Shown: piece by piece, positions 1 to 7,519 of the stretch
Position numbering within the stretch: the first letter of the stretch is position 1
Layout: every line of letters starts with the position of its first letter
DNA from: Pseudomonas anatoliensis
Lineage (GTDB): Bacteria > Pseudomonadota > Gammaproteobacteria > Pseudomonadales > Pseudomonadaceae
DNA: 64,000 bases
Direction of reading: 5' to 3'
Assembly (NCBI RefSeq): GCF_017976235.1
Contig: NZ_JACVHC010000004.1
Coordinates: forward strand, 1 to 64,000
Notes under the pieces: model-generated
The model's database searches: none
What the model saw: the letters and a program-made list of their open reading frames with translations, nothing else
Told to the model about the DNA's origin: nothing
Translations under genes and position numbers: made by a program

Positions 1-2510
1 GCACCGTGTTCATCAACAGTGGTAGTCCTGCGCCCCAGCGCATCGTAGGAAAAACGCCGCACGCCAGCATCGGGCAGGGTTTCTTCAACCAACTGACCGA
101 GGGGGTTCCAGACAAACACGTGTCGACCGGTGTCCGGGTAACGGATCGACAGCAACTGCCCGCGAGCGTCGTAGTGGTAATGGCTGACCTGACCATCGGG
201 ATCGACCGCCTCAGTGACATCGCCCTGAGCATTGCGCCGGTAGGTCCATACCGCGTCGCCACGTGAGCGGCTGTGCAGGAAACCGTTGCGGTACTCGTAG
301 GACGTTGGCACATCGTCTGGCGGAAGCAGCGCGATCAGCCGTCCGACATCGTCGTAGCGGTATTCGGTGACGGCGCCTAAGGGATCCTGCTCGGCGACCA
401 AGCGGCCCGCAGCGTCGTAGGTCTTGAGGTGTTCGCCGCCGTCGGCCTCGACCTTGCGCACCAGTCGTGCACGGTCGTCGTGGACGTAGGTTTCTTCGGT
501 GCCATCGACGTGATGCACGACGACGCTGCCGTCGTCATGCCAGACATAACGCGTGTCCATTTGCGAGAACGACGCCCAGTGCCTGACGCAACGTGCAGCC
601 TTGCCAGCGCGTTCCCACTCCCAGAAAAAACTCGCGCCGCCCGTGAGTTGCCGCTGGAGAATGACGTGCTGATCGTCGTAGTCGTAACGCTCGCTGTCGC
701 CGACCGCGTTACGCGCCTCGACCAGATGCTGATAGGCGTCGTAGCGATAACTGACGAGGGTGTGTTCGGTGTGCCAAGGCTCGGCAAGGTTCAGCGCCGA
801 GTCAAAGCGCTGGTAATCAACCGCGATCAGATGCGCCCGGTCATACCGCAACAACAGCGCCCGACCCGCGCCGTTGTCCAGACGCTGAACCCGATCCTGC
901 CGATCCCGAACTATGCGCAGACGATTGCCATACGCATCGCTGATCGCCGTCAGCCGCCCGGCGCGAAAGTGATAAAACCGCGCCACATCCCCCGCCAGCG
1001 CGAGGATCAATTCCTCCGGTTCATCCCCGAGAAAGATCGCCGCTCGCGACAGACTGTTATGGATCGCCGGCCGCTCAACACTCGGCAACGGAAACCGCGT
1101 ACGCCGGTTTTCATGGTCAACCCAGACAACACAGTCGCCATCGAACTCCAGTCGATGCGCCAGCGAATGACTCCAGCCAAACCCCAGCCCGAGGTCGATC
1201 TCGGCGGCACTGGTGCGATAAAGCCTTGTGAACTCGAATGGCAACAAACCATCAAGCACGCCATCGCTCAGAGTCAGCAGTTCCTCACCGGTAACCATCG
1301 ACACCGGGCAGCCGTCTCTGCAGGTGAGTGACACGCAATCGGCGCTGTCGCCATTGGGATTTTTCGCCTGATCCGGCGAATCGTCGTGGTGTTCGTTTTG
1401 CTTCAACGAGGCGTTGCGCTTGGCATTCCAGCGCAATTGCATCCGGCCTTTTTTCACGCTGGCGGCGATCCCGCGCGCGGCAACGGTCTTGTATTGATCA
1501 ACGTACTTGATGAAGCCGCTGACGATGCCGAACATCGCCTTCACCAACCGCACCAGCGCCGACAGCAGTTGAACCGCGTGACCTGCCAGCCGTAGCGTCA
1601 GATAAGCGATTCCGCCGCCGCCACTCGCGAACGTCAGTGCGACGGCGATCAGCACATCGATCAGCACCTGCACCATCACCATCGACACCGCTTCTGCGGT
1701 TTTGCCGGCGACTTCACTGGGTGGGAGCATCTCCAGCCAAAGGCTGGCGGTACGTAACAGCAAACACAGCGCGGCCTCGTCACTGACCAGCAACTGAAGC
1801 TGCTCCATGACCTCAGGAGCCGTTTTTGCCAGATTGATCAGGTCAGTCGCGCCACTGCCCAACTGCTCCGCAAACTTGCCCGGATCCTTGAGAATGTCCG
1901 ACAGCATTCCAATGCTGTCCCACACCCCTTCGATCGCCGCCCAACTACCGGCCAACATGCCGTTGCCTGCCGCCGTCGCCACCGACTGCGACCACTGCGG
2001 CTTGAACCCCTGCCATTCGTTGCGCAACCAGCCATCCAGTTCACCGCTCAAGCCGTCGTAGGACTTGAATAGCTCCTCGACCTGATCCTCACTGACTTCA
2101 CTGTGCACATGCACGCGATAGAACTTGCCCGGTGTGCCTTCGAATACACCTTTACCTTTGGCATCGAGGGTGACGGGCGTCGATTCGCCGCCATCCATCG
2201 CCACCACATCGACCACGATATTGCCCAGCGGGATGTCGTAGACCGATTCGAACTTGCTCTCGATCAACATCAATCCGCCCTTCGGGCACTGGACGACATT
2301 GGAGAAGAATTTGTTGTCGCTGCTGCTGACGGCGGTACTGTTTTCACCGAAGCGGATCAACCGTTCCATGCCTACCAGCGAGGGCAGATCAGCGGCGTGG
2401 CTGACGGTATCGGCGGTGCGGCTGGCCCAATGCTTGAGCTGTTCGCGGTAAAGACTGAGGGTTTCTGGAAAGCTGTCGAGTGCTTGCTCGATGCGGGTGA
2501 TGGCTTCCAT
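1..2510 (-). CDS. Rhs/YD-repeat polymorphic toxin-type protein, 5' part (C-terminus outside window)
   Basis: The minus strand is open without a stop from 2510 to base 1, about 836 codons, so the gene is cut by the window edge and its variable C-terminal toxin is not visible. From the N-terminus I see about 230 mixed residues, hydrophobic helices roughly at residues 260-330, then a DUF6531-like entry segment containing GCPVSMVTGEELL and GFGWSHSL, followed by a series of YD repeats such as YRYDDVGRLIAL and YHYDARGQLLSI. Rhs proteins form a shell around a C-terminal toxin and are commonly exported by type VI secretion; no PAAR domain is seen here. The ATG at 2510 has no good Shine-Dalgarno and overlaps the stop of a 15-codon ORF that does have one, so the true start may lie upstream (see the next entry). 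Family call is firm; toxin activity is inferred. Confidence 0.9.
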   Translation of the reverse strand, partial: MEAITRIEQALDSFPETLSLYREQLKHWASRTADTVSHAADLPSLVGMERLIRFGENSTAVSSSDNKFFSNVVQCPKGGLMLIESKFESVYDIPLGNIVVDVVAMDGGESTPVTLDAKGKGVFEGTPGKFYRVHVHSEVSEDQVEELFKSYDGLSGELDGWLRNEWQGFKPQWSQSVATAAGNGMLAGSWAAIEGVWDSIGMLSDILKDPGKFAEQLGSGATDLINLAKTAPEVMEQLQLLVSDEAALCLLLRTASLWLEMLPPSEVAGKTAEAVSMVMVQVLIDVLIAVALTFASGGGGIAYLTLRLAGHAVQLLSALVRLVKAMFGIVSGFIKYVDQYKTVAARGIAASVKKGRMQLRWNAKRNASLKQNEHHDDSPDQAKNPNGDSADCVSLTCRDGCPVSMVTGEELLTLSDGVLDGLLPFEFTRLYRTSAAEIDLGLGFGWSHSLAHRLEFDGDCVVWVDHENRRTRFPLPSVERPAIHNSLSRAAIFLGDEPEELILALAGDVARFYHFRAGRLTAISDAYGNRLRIVRDRQDRVQRLDNGAGRALLLRYDRAHLIAVDYQRFDSALNLAEPWHTEHTLVSYRYDAYQHLVEARNAVGDSERYDYDDQHVILQRQLTGGASFFWEWERAGKAARCVRHWASFSQMDTRYVWHDDGSVVVHHVDGTEETYVHDDRARLVRKVEADGGEHLKTYDAAGRLVAEQDPLGAVTEYRYDDVGRLIALLPPDDVPTSYEYRNGFLHSRSRGDAVWTYRRNAQGDVTEAVDPDGQVSHYHYDARGQLLSIRYPDTGRHVFVWNPLGQLVEETLPDAGVRRFSYDALGRRTTTVDEHG

Positions 2511-2557
2511 CAACGCACGCGGCTGTGCGAGATGAACTGAATGACCGGGTCGAACAT
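2510..2557 (-). CDS. 15-codon ORF at rhs 5' end (displaced start or coupling leader)
   Basis: ATG at 2557 is preceded by GAGGGA at good spacing and encodes MFDPVIQFISHSRVR before TGA, which overlaps the ATG of the long Rhs frame as TGATG. Adding one base near 2512 would join the two frames into a continuous reading ...SRVRLMEAITRIEQ. Either the Rhs frame is entered by translational restart, or a one-base deletion has split the original N-terminus from the rest. I favour a frameshift or a sequencing slip, but homologues would have to be compared to decide. Confidence 0.45.
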   Translation of the reverse strand: MFDPVIQFISHSRVR

Positions 2558-2689
2558 GAGCGTTCCCTCGCGCAAAAATTAGGCGCGGGAACTGTGCTGG
2601 GGATCAGTCAGAAAAGAAGTCAGGCAAGTAGGCGATGGCTGTAGGACTTATCTGCAAAACAGCAAAAACCTAAACGGACAACAAAACGC

Positions 2690-2723
2690 AAACGGGGCGT
2701 GAGGTTTCCCTCACGCCCCGTTT
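2690..2723 (-). terminator. Strong hairpin between Sel1 gene and rhs
   Basis: Perfect 15-bp inverted repeat (2690-2704 with 2709-2723) with a 4-base loop and A/T at both outer ends, so it can act in either direction. It lies just beyond the stop of the minus-strand Sel1 gene and upstream of rhs, separating the two transcription units. Confidence 0.8.
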
Positions 2724-2743
2724 ATCGGACGACACAACTGGAT

Positions 2744-3151
2744 TTACTGCGTTGAATCTCCAGCACCCAGCTCTTTCAATTTAAGCTCGGCCAACGGGTG
2801 CCCGGCCTTGGCGGCCATACCCCACCAGCGCGCGGCTTCGTCAGGGTCTGGCGCTTTGCTCGCTGTACCCGCGAGACTGATCACGCCGACTTGATAGGCC
2901 GCTTTGCCATCGCCGGCCAGAGCCGCCAACCGCAACAGGCGCACGCCTTCTTCACGCGCTCCCAGCCCCACACCGCGAAAGGTCAGGATGTGGCCATAGA
3001 AGCTTTGCGCGCCGACATCGCCGAGGTTGGCCATGCGCGCAAACTGACCTTCAAGCCAGCGCCACCCGCGAGGCTGGCGCACAAACCATGACCAGTGAAA
3101 CAGCCTGCGAGCCAGCCAATAACTGGCCCGCGCCTTGAGTCGTAAAAACAC
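2744..3151 (-). CDS. Sel1-repeat (SLR/TPR-like) protein
   Basis: 135 codons from a GTG that directly abuts the TGA of the upstream gene, so translation is probably coupled. The C-terminal half shows Sel1-type helical repeats, for example AKAGHPLAELKLKELG and the segment around GDGKAAYQVGVISLAG; the N-terminus is basic and aromatic. Sel1 repeats are protein-protein scaffolds; no enzyme motif is visible. It is the last gene of a three-gene cluster with an XRE regulator and a protein of unknown function and is followed by a hairpin terminator. Partner and role are unknown. Confidence 0.75.
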   Translation of the reverse strand: MFLRLKARASYWLARRLFHWSWFVRQPRGWRWLEGQFARMANLGDVGAQSFYGHILTFRGVGLGAREEGVRLLRLAALAGDGKAAYQVGVISLAGTASKAPDPDEAARWWGMAAKAGHPLAELKLKELGAGDSTQ

Positions 3152-3523
3152 TCAGGCCTCCGCTGATTCCGGGTATTCATATTCGAAAACCCTGACCACT
3201 TCCGACGCATGCCAGGACGCTGCGGCAACGCCATCGGACGGCCCGGAAAACCGCCCCAGACGTTCGACACATTCAAAAAACCCGGTGCGTGGCAAACGAC
3301 TCGCGCCCTGGCTGATAACCAGCGAACTGCGCAACGGCTGCTCGGCCTTGGCATCCAGCGCGGCCAGATGCTCAAGCGCGGCGGTCAAGGTTTGCATCGC
3401 TGGTGTCGGCAATTGCAGCCGTTCAAGCAACGCGCGGTAGGTCAATAGATGACGCTGGCGGCGCGCCTGATCCAGCTCCCCGAGTAATCCGTCCCAATGT
3501 TGACGACTGATGCGTACGCTCAC
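3152..3523 (-). CDS. Conserved-looking protein of unknown function, middle gene of XRE-Sel1 cluster
   Basis: 123 codons; its ATG overlaps the stop of the XRE gene by four bases (ATGA) and its TGA touches the GTG of the Sel1 gene. The protein is soluble, with a helical N-terminus (WDGLLGELDQARRQRHLL), a TYRALLERLQL segment that could be part of a winged helix, then SSLVISQGASRLPRTGFFE, which looks like a conserved core. I do not recognise an enzymatic family. Context suggests that it acts together with the regulator upstream, perhaps as co-regulator or effector; this is inference. Confidence 0.7.
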   Translation of the reverse strand: MSVRISRQHWDGLLGELDQARRQRHLLTYRALLERLQLPTPAMQTLTAALEHLAALDAKAEQPLRSSLVISQGASRLPRTGFFECVERLGRFSGPSDGVAAASWHASEVVRVFEYEYPESAEA

Positions 3524-3861
3524 GATTCATCCCTCCACCCTGGCACCGTCAGCTCCCAAGCGAGGCTACGACGAATCGCGGCGTCTGGCAGACGCTCGCC
3601 ACTTTCGATCATGGCCAGATATGACGGGCTGATGCCTACCGTGCGGGCCAGCGCCTCGATGGCGATGCCCTTCCCTTCGCGCAAACTGCGGAGTTGATCC
3701 AGACCTGGAAGAATCGGGTCCGGTGTTGCCGCGAGCGGCTCTGGAGCCTGCCGCGACGGTGCTTCTTTGATGCCTGCTGCTTTCAATAGAGCCTGATACT
3801 GAGCCCAAGGCAGAACCGCGTATTCGGGCTCGCCATCGCGTGCAATTATCTGAATATCCAT
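3520..3861 (-). CDS. XRE-family regulator with Phd-like N-terminus
   Basis: 113 codons from the ATG at 3861, preceded by GGGG at usable spacing; a GTG 24 bases upstream is in frame but has no ribosome site. Residues 1-30 (MDIQIIARDGEPEYAVLPW...) resemble the N-terminus of Phd/YefM-type antitoxins, and residues about 60-105 form a Cro/C1 helix-turn-helix (LRSLREGKGIAIEALARTVG and ISPSYLAMIESGERLPD). It heads a cluster of three coupled genes and probably controls it. The combination recalls toxin-antitoxin regulators, but the partners do not look like known toxins. Confidence 0.8.
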   Translation of the reverse strand: MDIQIIARDGEPEYAVLPWAQYQALLKAAGIKEAPSRQAPEPLAATPDPILPGLDQLRSLREGKGIAIEALARTVGISPSYLAMIESGERLPDAAIRRSLAWELTVPGWRDES

Positions 3862-3973
3862 GTCTACCCCGTAGGACAACAACACTTAGCGAGTCGGCGC
3901 TTTTCCCTAGAAGTGTAATCCTAACAGCGGCCAAGGTCGCGAGGGGTATCTATCTGTGCGCAGGCTGGTTGAA

Positions 3974-4429
3974 TCAGGGCTTTTTCGGACCCTGGAGCTG
4001 AAGTTGTTCGGGGGTATCGGGCAAGCGTTCGGCGACCGCGAGTTTTTCCGGATGCTGGCGATTGCGCCAGAGCCGGAAGGCATTGAGTTCATCATCGAGG
4101 ACTTTCATCAGCCAGGCGAGGACAGCGATGTCATCGAGCATGCCGAATACCGGGATGAAATCCGGAATCGCGTCGACCGGACTGAGGAAGTACATCAGGC
4201 CCGCGACTACTGACACCAGGGCTTTGCCACTGATCGCCCGATAATCACCGCGCCAGTAAGCCAGACACAATGCCTGCAGCAAACGCAGATCATCCTTGAG
4301 CTTGCCGAGCCGATTACCTTGCGCGGCGCCTTTGCTGGCCACGGCGAACAGCAAGGTCGGCAGACGACCGCGAGCCAGCAGACGGCCAGCCAGAGGCAGG
4401 AATCGAGCGAAATTCCACGGAGCTTTCAT
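3974..4429 (-). CDS. YkvA/DUF1232 family membrane-associated protein
   Basis: 151 codons. The centre carries the DUF1232 signature, YFLSPVDAIPDFIPVFGMLDD, spread over residues about 100-120, following a hydrophobic segment (ALVSVVAGLMYFLSP). Proteins of this family are small, membrane-associated and of unknown function. The N-terminus is basic with FARFLPLAGRLLARGRLP. The gene stands alone, transcribed leftwards, and its upstream side holds an inverted pair of perfect DnaA boxes about 20 bases before the start. Confidence 0.85.
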   Translation of the reverse strand: MKAPWNFARFLPLAGRLLARGRLPTLLFAVASKGAAQGNRLGKLKDDLRLLQALCLAYWRGDYRAISGKALVSVVAGLMYFLSPVDAIPDFIPVFGMLDDIAVLAWLMKVLDDELNAFRLWRNRQHPEKLAVAERLPDTPEQLQLQGPKKP

Positions 4430-4449
4430 CTATTCCTCCCGTTGAAATG

Positions 4450-4472
4450 TTATCCACACAAATTGTGGATAA
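4450..4472. promoter_or_regulatory. Inverted pair of DnaA boxes
   Basis: TTATCCACA at 4450-4458 and TGTGGATAA at 4464-4472 are both exact matches to the strong DnaA-binding 9-mer, facing each other across five bases. They sit directly upstream of the DUF1232 gene and at one end of the module that recurs at 24759-24911. DnaA binding is inferred from the match. Confidence 0.6.
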
Positions 4473-4533
4473 CCTTGTGAACAGAGCTGCATTTGCGCGC
4501 TGAGAGCCCCGTTTTATAAGGGCTGCGCTCAGA

Positions 4534-4610
4534 TCGGGCGTTTTTTACTCACATAAAAAACCCCAATATTTCATTGACTTGGCGGCTCAGGGCGTCTAGC
4601 GCGGGCAGCC
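4534..4610 (+). other. T-tract/A-tract plus ATTGACTT block, copy A of a two-copy non-coding module
   Basis: A run of six T, then six A, then TTTCATTGACTT (TTGACT at 4574-4579, a good -35), followed 25 bases on by GGCAGCC. The distance from the first DnaA box to the end of ATTGACTT is 131 bases here and 132 bases in copy B near 24.8 kb. No gene follows on the plus strand before the hairpin at 4676, so a short transcript is possible; the -10 (TAGCGC at 17-bp spacing) is weak. Confidence 0.4.
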
Positions 4611-4675
4611 TTAAAGGCTATGACTCTTCTGACCGGCATCGGTTCGCTCTGTTTACCCTTGTCAAGGTCCAGATG

Positions 4676-4707
4676 CAACAACGCCCCGCATAAGCGAGGC
4701 GTTGTTG
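4676..4707 (-). terminator. Hairpin terminator after FKBP gene
   Basis: Ten-base arms (4676-4685 and 4698-4707) with an additional inner CGC/GCG pairing, immediately beyond the stop of the minus-strand FKBP gene. There is no long U tract in either direction, so strength is uncertain. It could also end a plus-strand transcript starting near 4608. Confidence 0.6.
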
Positions 4708-4723
4708 TCGAAGCCGTTACCGG

Positions 4724-5440
4724 TTACTTGGCAGCGGCGTCTTCTTTGGCTGGATCCTTGATGGCCAGCAGTTCCAGGTCGAAGACCAGAACCGAGTTGG
4801 CCGGGATTGCCGGGCTTGGCGATTGCGCGCCGTAAGCCAGATCGCTAGGGATGTACAGTTTGTACTTCTCGCCAACGTGCATCAGTTGCAGACCTTCAAC
4901 CCAACCCGGAATCACGCCGCTCACCGGCAGATCGATCGGGCTGCCGCGCTCGACGGAGCTGTCGAATACGGTGCCATTGGTCAGCTTGCCAGTGTAGTGA
5001 ACGGTCACTACGTCGGTAGGCTTGGGCTGTGCGCCGTCGGCTTTCTTGACCACTTCGTATTGCAGACCGGAAGCGGTGGTAGTCACACCCGCCTTCTTGC
5101 CGTTTTCTTCGAGGAACTTCTTGCCGGCAGATGCCGACTCTTCGCTCATCTTGGCCATGCGCTCTTCGGCACGCTTTTGCAGCGCAGCGAAAGCTTCGAC
5201 CAGCTCTTCATCTTTCAGCTTCTGTTCTTTCTTGCCGACGGCATCTTCGATGCCCTGGGCTACCGCTTTGGAGTCCAGATCATCCATGCCTTCCTGAGCA
5301 AGGCTCTTGCCCATGTTCAGGCCGATACCGTAGGAAGCTTTTTGCGCCGGGGTTTTCAGCTCTACGCTGGTCTGCGAATCACAACCCGCAAGTACCAGGC
5401 TAACCAGGGCTACCGCCGCCGCCAACCGATGCTGTTTCAT
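4724..5440 (-). CDS. FKBP-type peptidyl-prolyl isomerase, lipoprotein (FkpA/FklB family)
   Basis: 238 codons from the ATG at 5440, preceded by AAGGAAA. Signal peptide with lipobox LAGC (Cys20) predicts a lipidated envelope protein. Residues about 35-130 are the helical FKBP N-terminal dimerisation domain; residues about 140-225 are the FKBP catalytic fold with VVTVHYTGKLTNGTVFDSS and GWVEGLQLMHVGEKYKLYI. It assists folding of envelope proteins by proline isomerisation. The gene is monocistronic, divergent from the cytochrome gene. An in-frame upstream extension lacks a ribosome site and would bury the signal peptide, so the shorter start is chosen. Confidence 0.92.
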   Translation of the reverse strand: MKQHRLAAAVALVSLVLAGCDSQTSVELKTPAQKASYGIGLNMGKSLAQEGMDDLDSKAVAQGIEDAVGKKEQKLKDEELVEAFAALQKRAEERMAKMSEESASAGKKFLEENGKKAGVTTTASGLQYEVVKKADGAQPKPTDVVTVHYTGKLTNGTVFDSSVERGSPIDLPVSGVIPGWVEGLQLMHVGEKYKLYIPSDLAYGAQSPSPAIPANSVLVFDLELLAIKDPAKEDAAAK

Positions 5441-5701
5441 GCTATTTCCTTGTTCATGCGCCGAAAGGGCAATCGAGTAAAGCCGCGAGCTTATCAGGCC
5501 GCCACGACCAATGGCTACCGGCATGAGAGCAGGAAACTTCCGATAAGTTCAGGGATTAAAACGCATTGGGGTGCAGACACGATGAAGCTTCTGTCATCTG
5601 CCGCCGACAACGACCGACTCTCCTTGCTCCAATATCTGGCGTAATGGCCACTTGCCGCATAAGGTCAGGCTCAGGCATAACAGCGCAACAATTTGACAAG
5701 G

Positions 5702-7519
5702 ATGTTTAACTTGCGCCTCTTACTCCGTGTGCTGACCCTGATCGCGCTCCTGCTGGGACTCGTCCTGGCGGTGGTTTTGTATTACGTCGCCAACCCGAAA
5801 TTACCCGTTTATATCCCCGCCCAGCAGGTGCATTACCTGAATCAGTGGACTGAACAGGAGCGGCAGACCTATTACTTCACGCCCCAGGGCACACAGGTCA
5901 AAGGGCTGCGCTATGAATGGTTCCAGGCATTGGAGCTGCCATTCTCGCAGCAGCGTTTCGCCTCCCCGGAATACCTCGCGCGCTTTGGCTTTTTGATTGA
6001 TCCGCAGCAAAAAGCCACGCCAAACAACCCCGGCAACCTTCCGGTCGGTTTCGCACGACACCAGAATCCTGGTAACTCCGAGCAATATCTGGACATAACT
6101 TGCGCGGCTTGCCACACCGGTGAACTGCGATTCAACGGTCAGGCTGTGCGCATCGACGGCGGTACGGCACAGCATGTCTTGCCTTCCAGCGTTCCTACAT
6201 TACGCGGTGGCAGTTTCGGACAGGCATTGGTCGCCAGTCTGACCTCGACTTACTACAACCCGTGGAAATTCGAACGCTTCGCCCGAAGTGTTCTGGGCAA
6301 TGACTACGACGCCCGTCACGAACAGCTGCGCAATGATTTCAAAGCCTCGCTGGACACCTTCGTGAAAGTCGCCTGGAACGACACTCACCGCGGCCTCTAC
6401 CCAACCGAGGAAGGCCCCGGCCGTACCGATGCGTTCGGGCGAATTGCCAACGCGACATTCGGCGACGCGATTTCCCCCACCAACTACCGCGTGGCCAACG
6501 CGCCGGTGGACTACCCGCAACTGTGGGACATGTGGACGTTCGACTGGGTGCAGTGGAACGGTTCGGCGCAACAACCGATGGCGCGCAATATTGGCGAGGC
6601 TTTGGGCGTCGGCGCGACTCTGAATTTCTTCGATGCCAACGGCCAGCCGCTGCAAGGCGATGATCGCTACGCATCCAGCGTGCGCGTGCGCGACCTGCAT
6701 AAAATCGAAGAAACCCTGCAACGCCTGCAACCACCCACCTGGCCCGAAGACTTGTTCGGTACCGTCGACAAGCCGCTGGCCACCAAGGGCCGTACGCTGT
6801 TTGTCGAAAACTGCGCCAGTTGCCACGTCCCGCGCAAGGCCCAGGAAGGCGACCGCTGGGTGCAGCATTTGCACATGTTGCCCGTCGCGGTGATCGGCAC
6901 CGATTCGAACGCGGCCAACAACGTTGCCAGCCACCGTTTCGACCTGACAGCCCTGCAATGGAATTTGCAGGAGCTGGAAAAAATGGACGTGAAACTGCAT
7001 CCCTCGCCCAAAGAGCCGCTGGATCTGAGCCAGTTGTCGGTGGCCAAAGGTCTGGCGTACGTCACTGCATTCGTCGAAAACCGTGCCTATCGCGAGGCAA
7101 ACGTCAGCCCTGAAGAGAAACCCCGCCTCGACGGTTTCGGTCTGCCCATCGGCGTGCGCGAAAAGCTCGCCTACAAGGCGCGTCCATTGGCCGGCGTCTG
7201 GGCCACTGCGCCGTTTCTGCATAACGGCTCAGTGCCAAACCTTTATCAGTTGCTGTCGCCGCAGGATGAGCGCGCTACCACCTTCTATAAAGGCACCTTC
7301 GAATACGACCCGCGGCACTTGGGATATCGCACCGAAGCCTTCACCAATGGTTTCCTTTTCGATACGCGCATCAGCGGCAATCGCAACAGCGGACATGAAT
7401 TCCGCGCCGGCGCGCGTGGCAATGGCGTCATCGGCCGACTGCTGCAACCTGAGGAGCGCTGGGCATTGCTGGAATACCTGAAAGTTCTCGGCGGCCCATT
7501 GGAGGCGCAATTGCCATGA
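5702..7519 (+). CDS. Membrane-anchored di-haem c-type cytochrome (RoxA/MauG/CcpA-like superfamily)
   Basis: 605 codons from the ATG at 5702 (an in-frame TTG lies nine bases upstream). One N-terminal transmembrane segment (residues 7-29) anchors a periplasmic domain. Two haem-c sites are visible: CAACH at 134-138 and CASCH at 371-375, and the sequence GVWATAPFLHNGSVPNLY late in the protein is typical of the di-haem peroxidase/MauG-type superfamily. The length fits the RoxA/RoxB-like branch better than the ~340-residue cytochrome-c peroxidases. Probable redox enzyme of the periplasm acting with peroxide or oxygen; substrate unknown. It overlaps the next gene by ATGA, so the two are co-translated. 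Confidence 0.85.
   Translation: MFNLRLLLRVLTLIALLLGLVLAVVLYYVANPKLPVYIPAQQVHYLNQWTEQERQTYYFTPQGTQVKGLRYEWFQALELPFSQQRFASPEYLARFGFLIDPQQKATPNNPGNLPVGFARHQNPGNSEQYLDITCAACHTGELRFNGQAVRIDGGTAQHVLPSSVPTLRGGSFGQALVASLTSTYYNPWKFERFARSVLGNDYDARHEQLRNDFKASLDTFVKVAWNDTHRGLYPTEEGPGRTDAFGRIANATFGDAISPTNYRVANAPVDYPQLWDMWTFDWVQWNGSAQQPMARNIGEALGVGATLNFFDANGQPLQGDDRYASSVRVRDLHKIEETLQRLQPPTWPEDLFGTVDKPLATKGRTLFVENCASCHVPRKAQEGDRWVQHLHMLPVAVIGTDSNAANNVASHRFDLTALQWNLQELEKMDVKLHPSPKEPLDLSQLSVAKGLAYVTAFVENRAYREANVSPEEKPRLDGFGLPIGVREKLAYKARPLAGVWATAPFLHNGSVPNLYQLLSPQDERATTFYKGTFEYDPRHLGYRTEAFTNGFLFDTRISGNRNSGHEFRAGARGNGVIGRLLQPEERWALLEYLKVLGGPLEAQLP

Noticed and set aside
429..1331. 300-codon plus-strand ORF opposite the Rhs gene
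   Set aside because: Antisense shadow of a GC-rich gene; no recognisable domain and the Rhs frame is clearly coding.
5582..5644. 20-codon ORF upstream of the cytochrome gene
   Set aside because: No ribosome binding site and too short to judge.
6200..7222. 340-codon minus-strand ORF
   Set aside because: Antisense to the di-haem cytochrome whose haem motifs prove the other frame.
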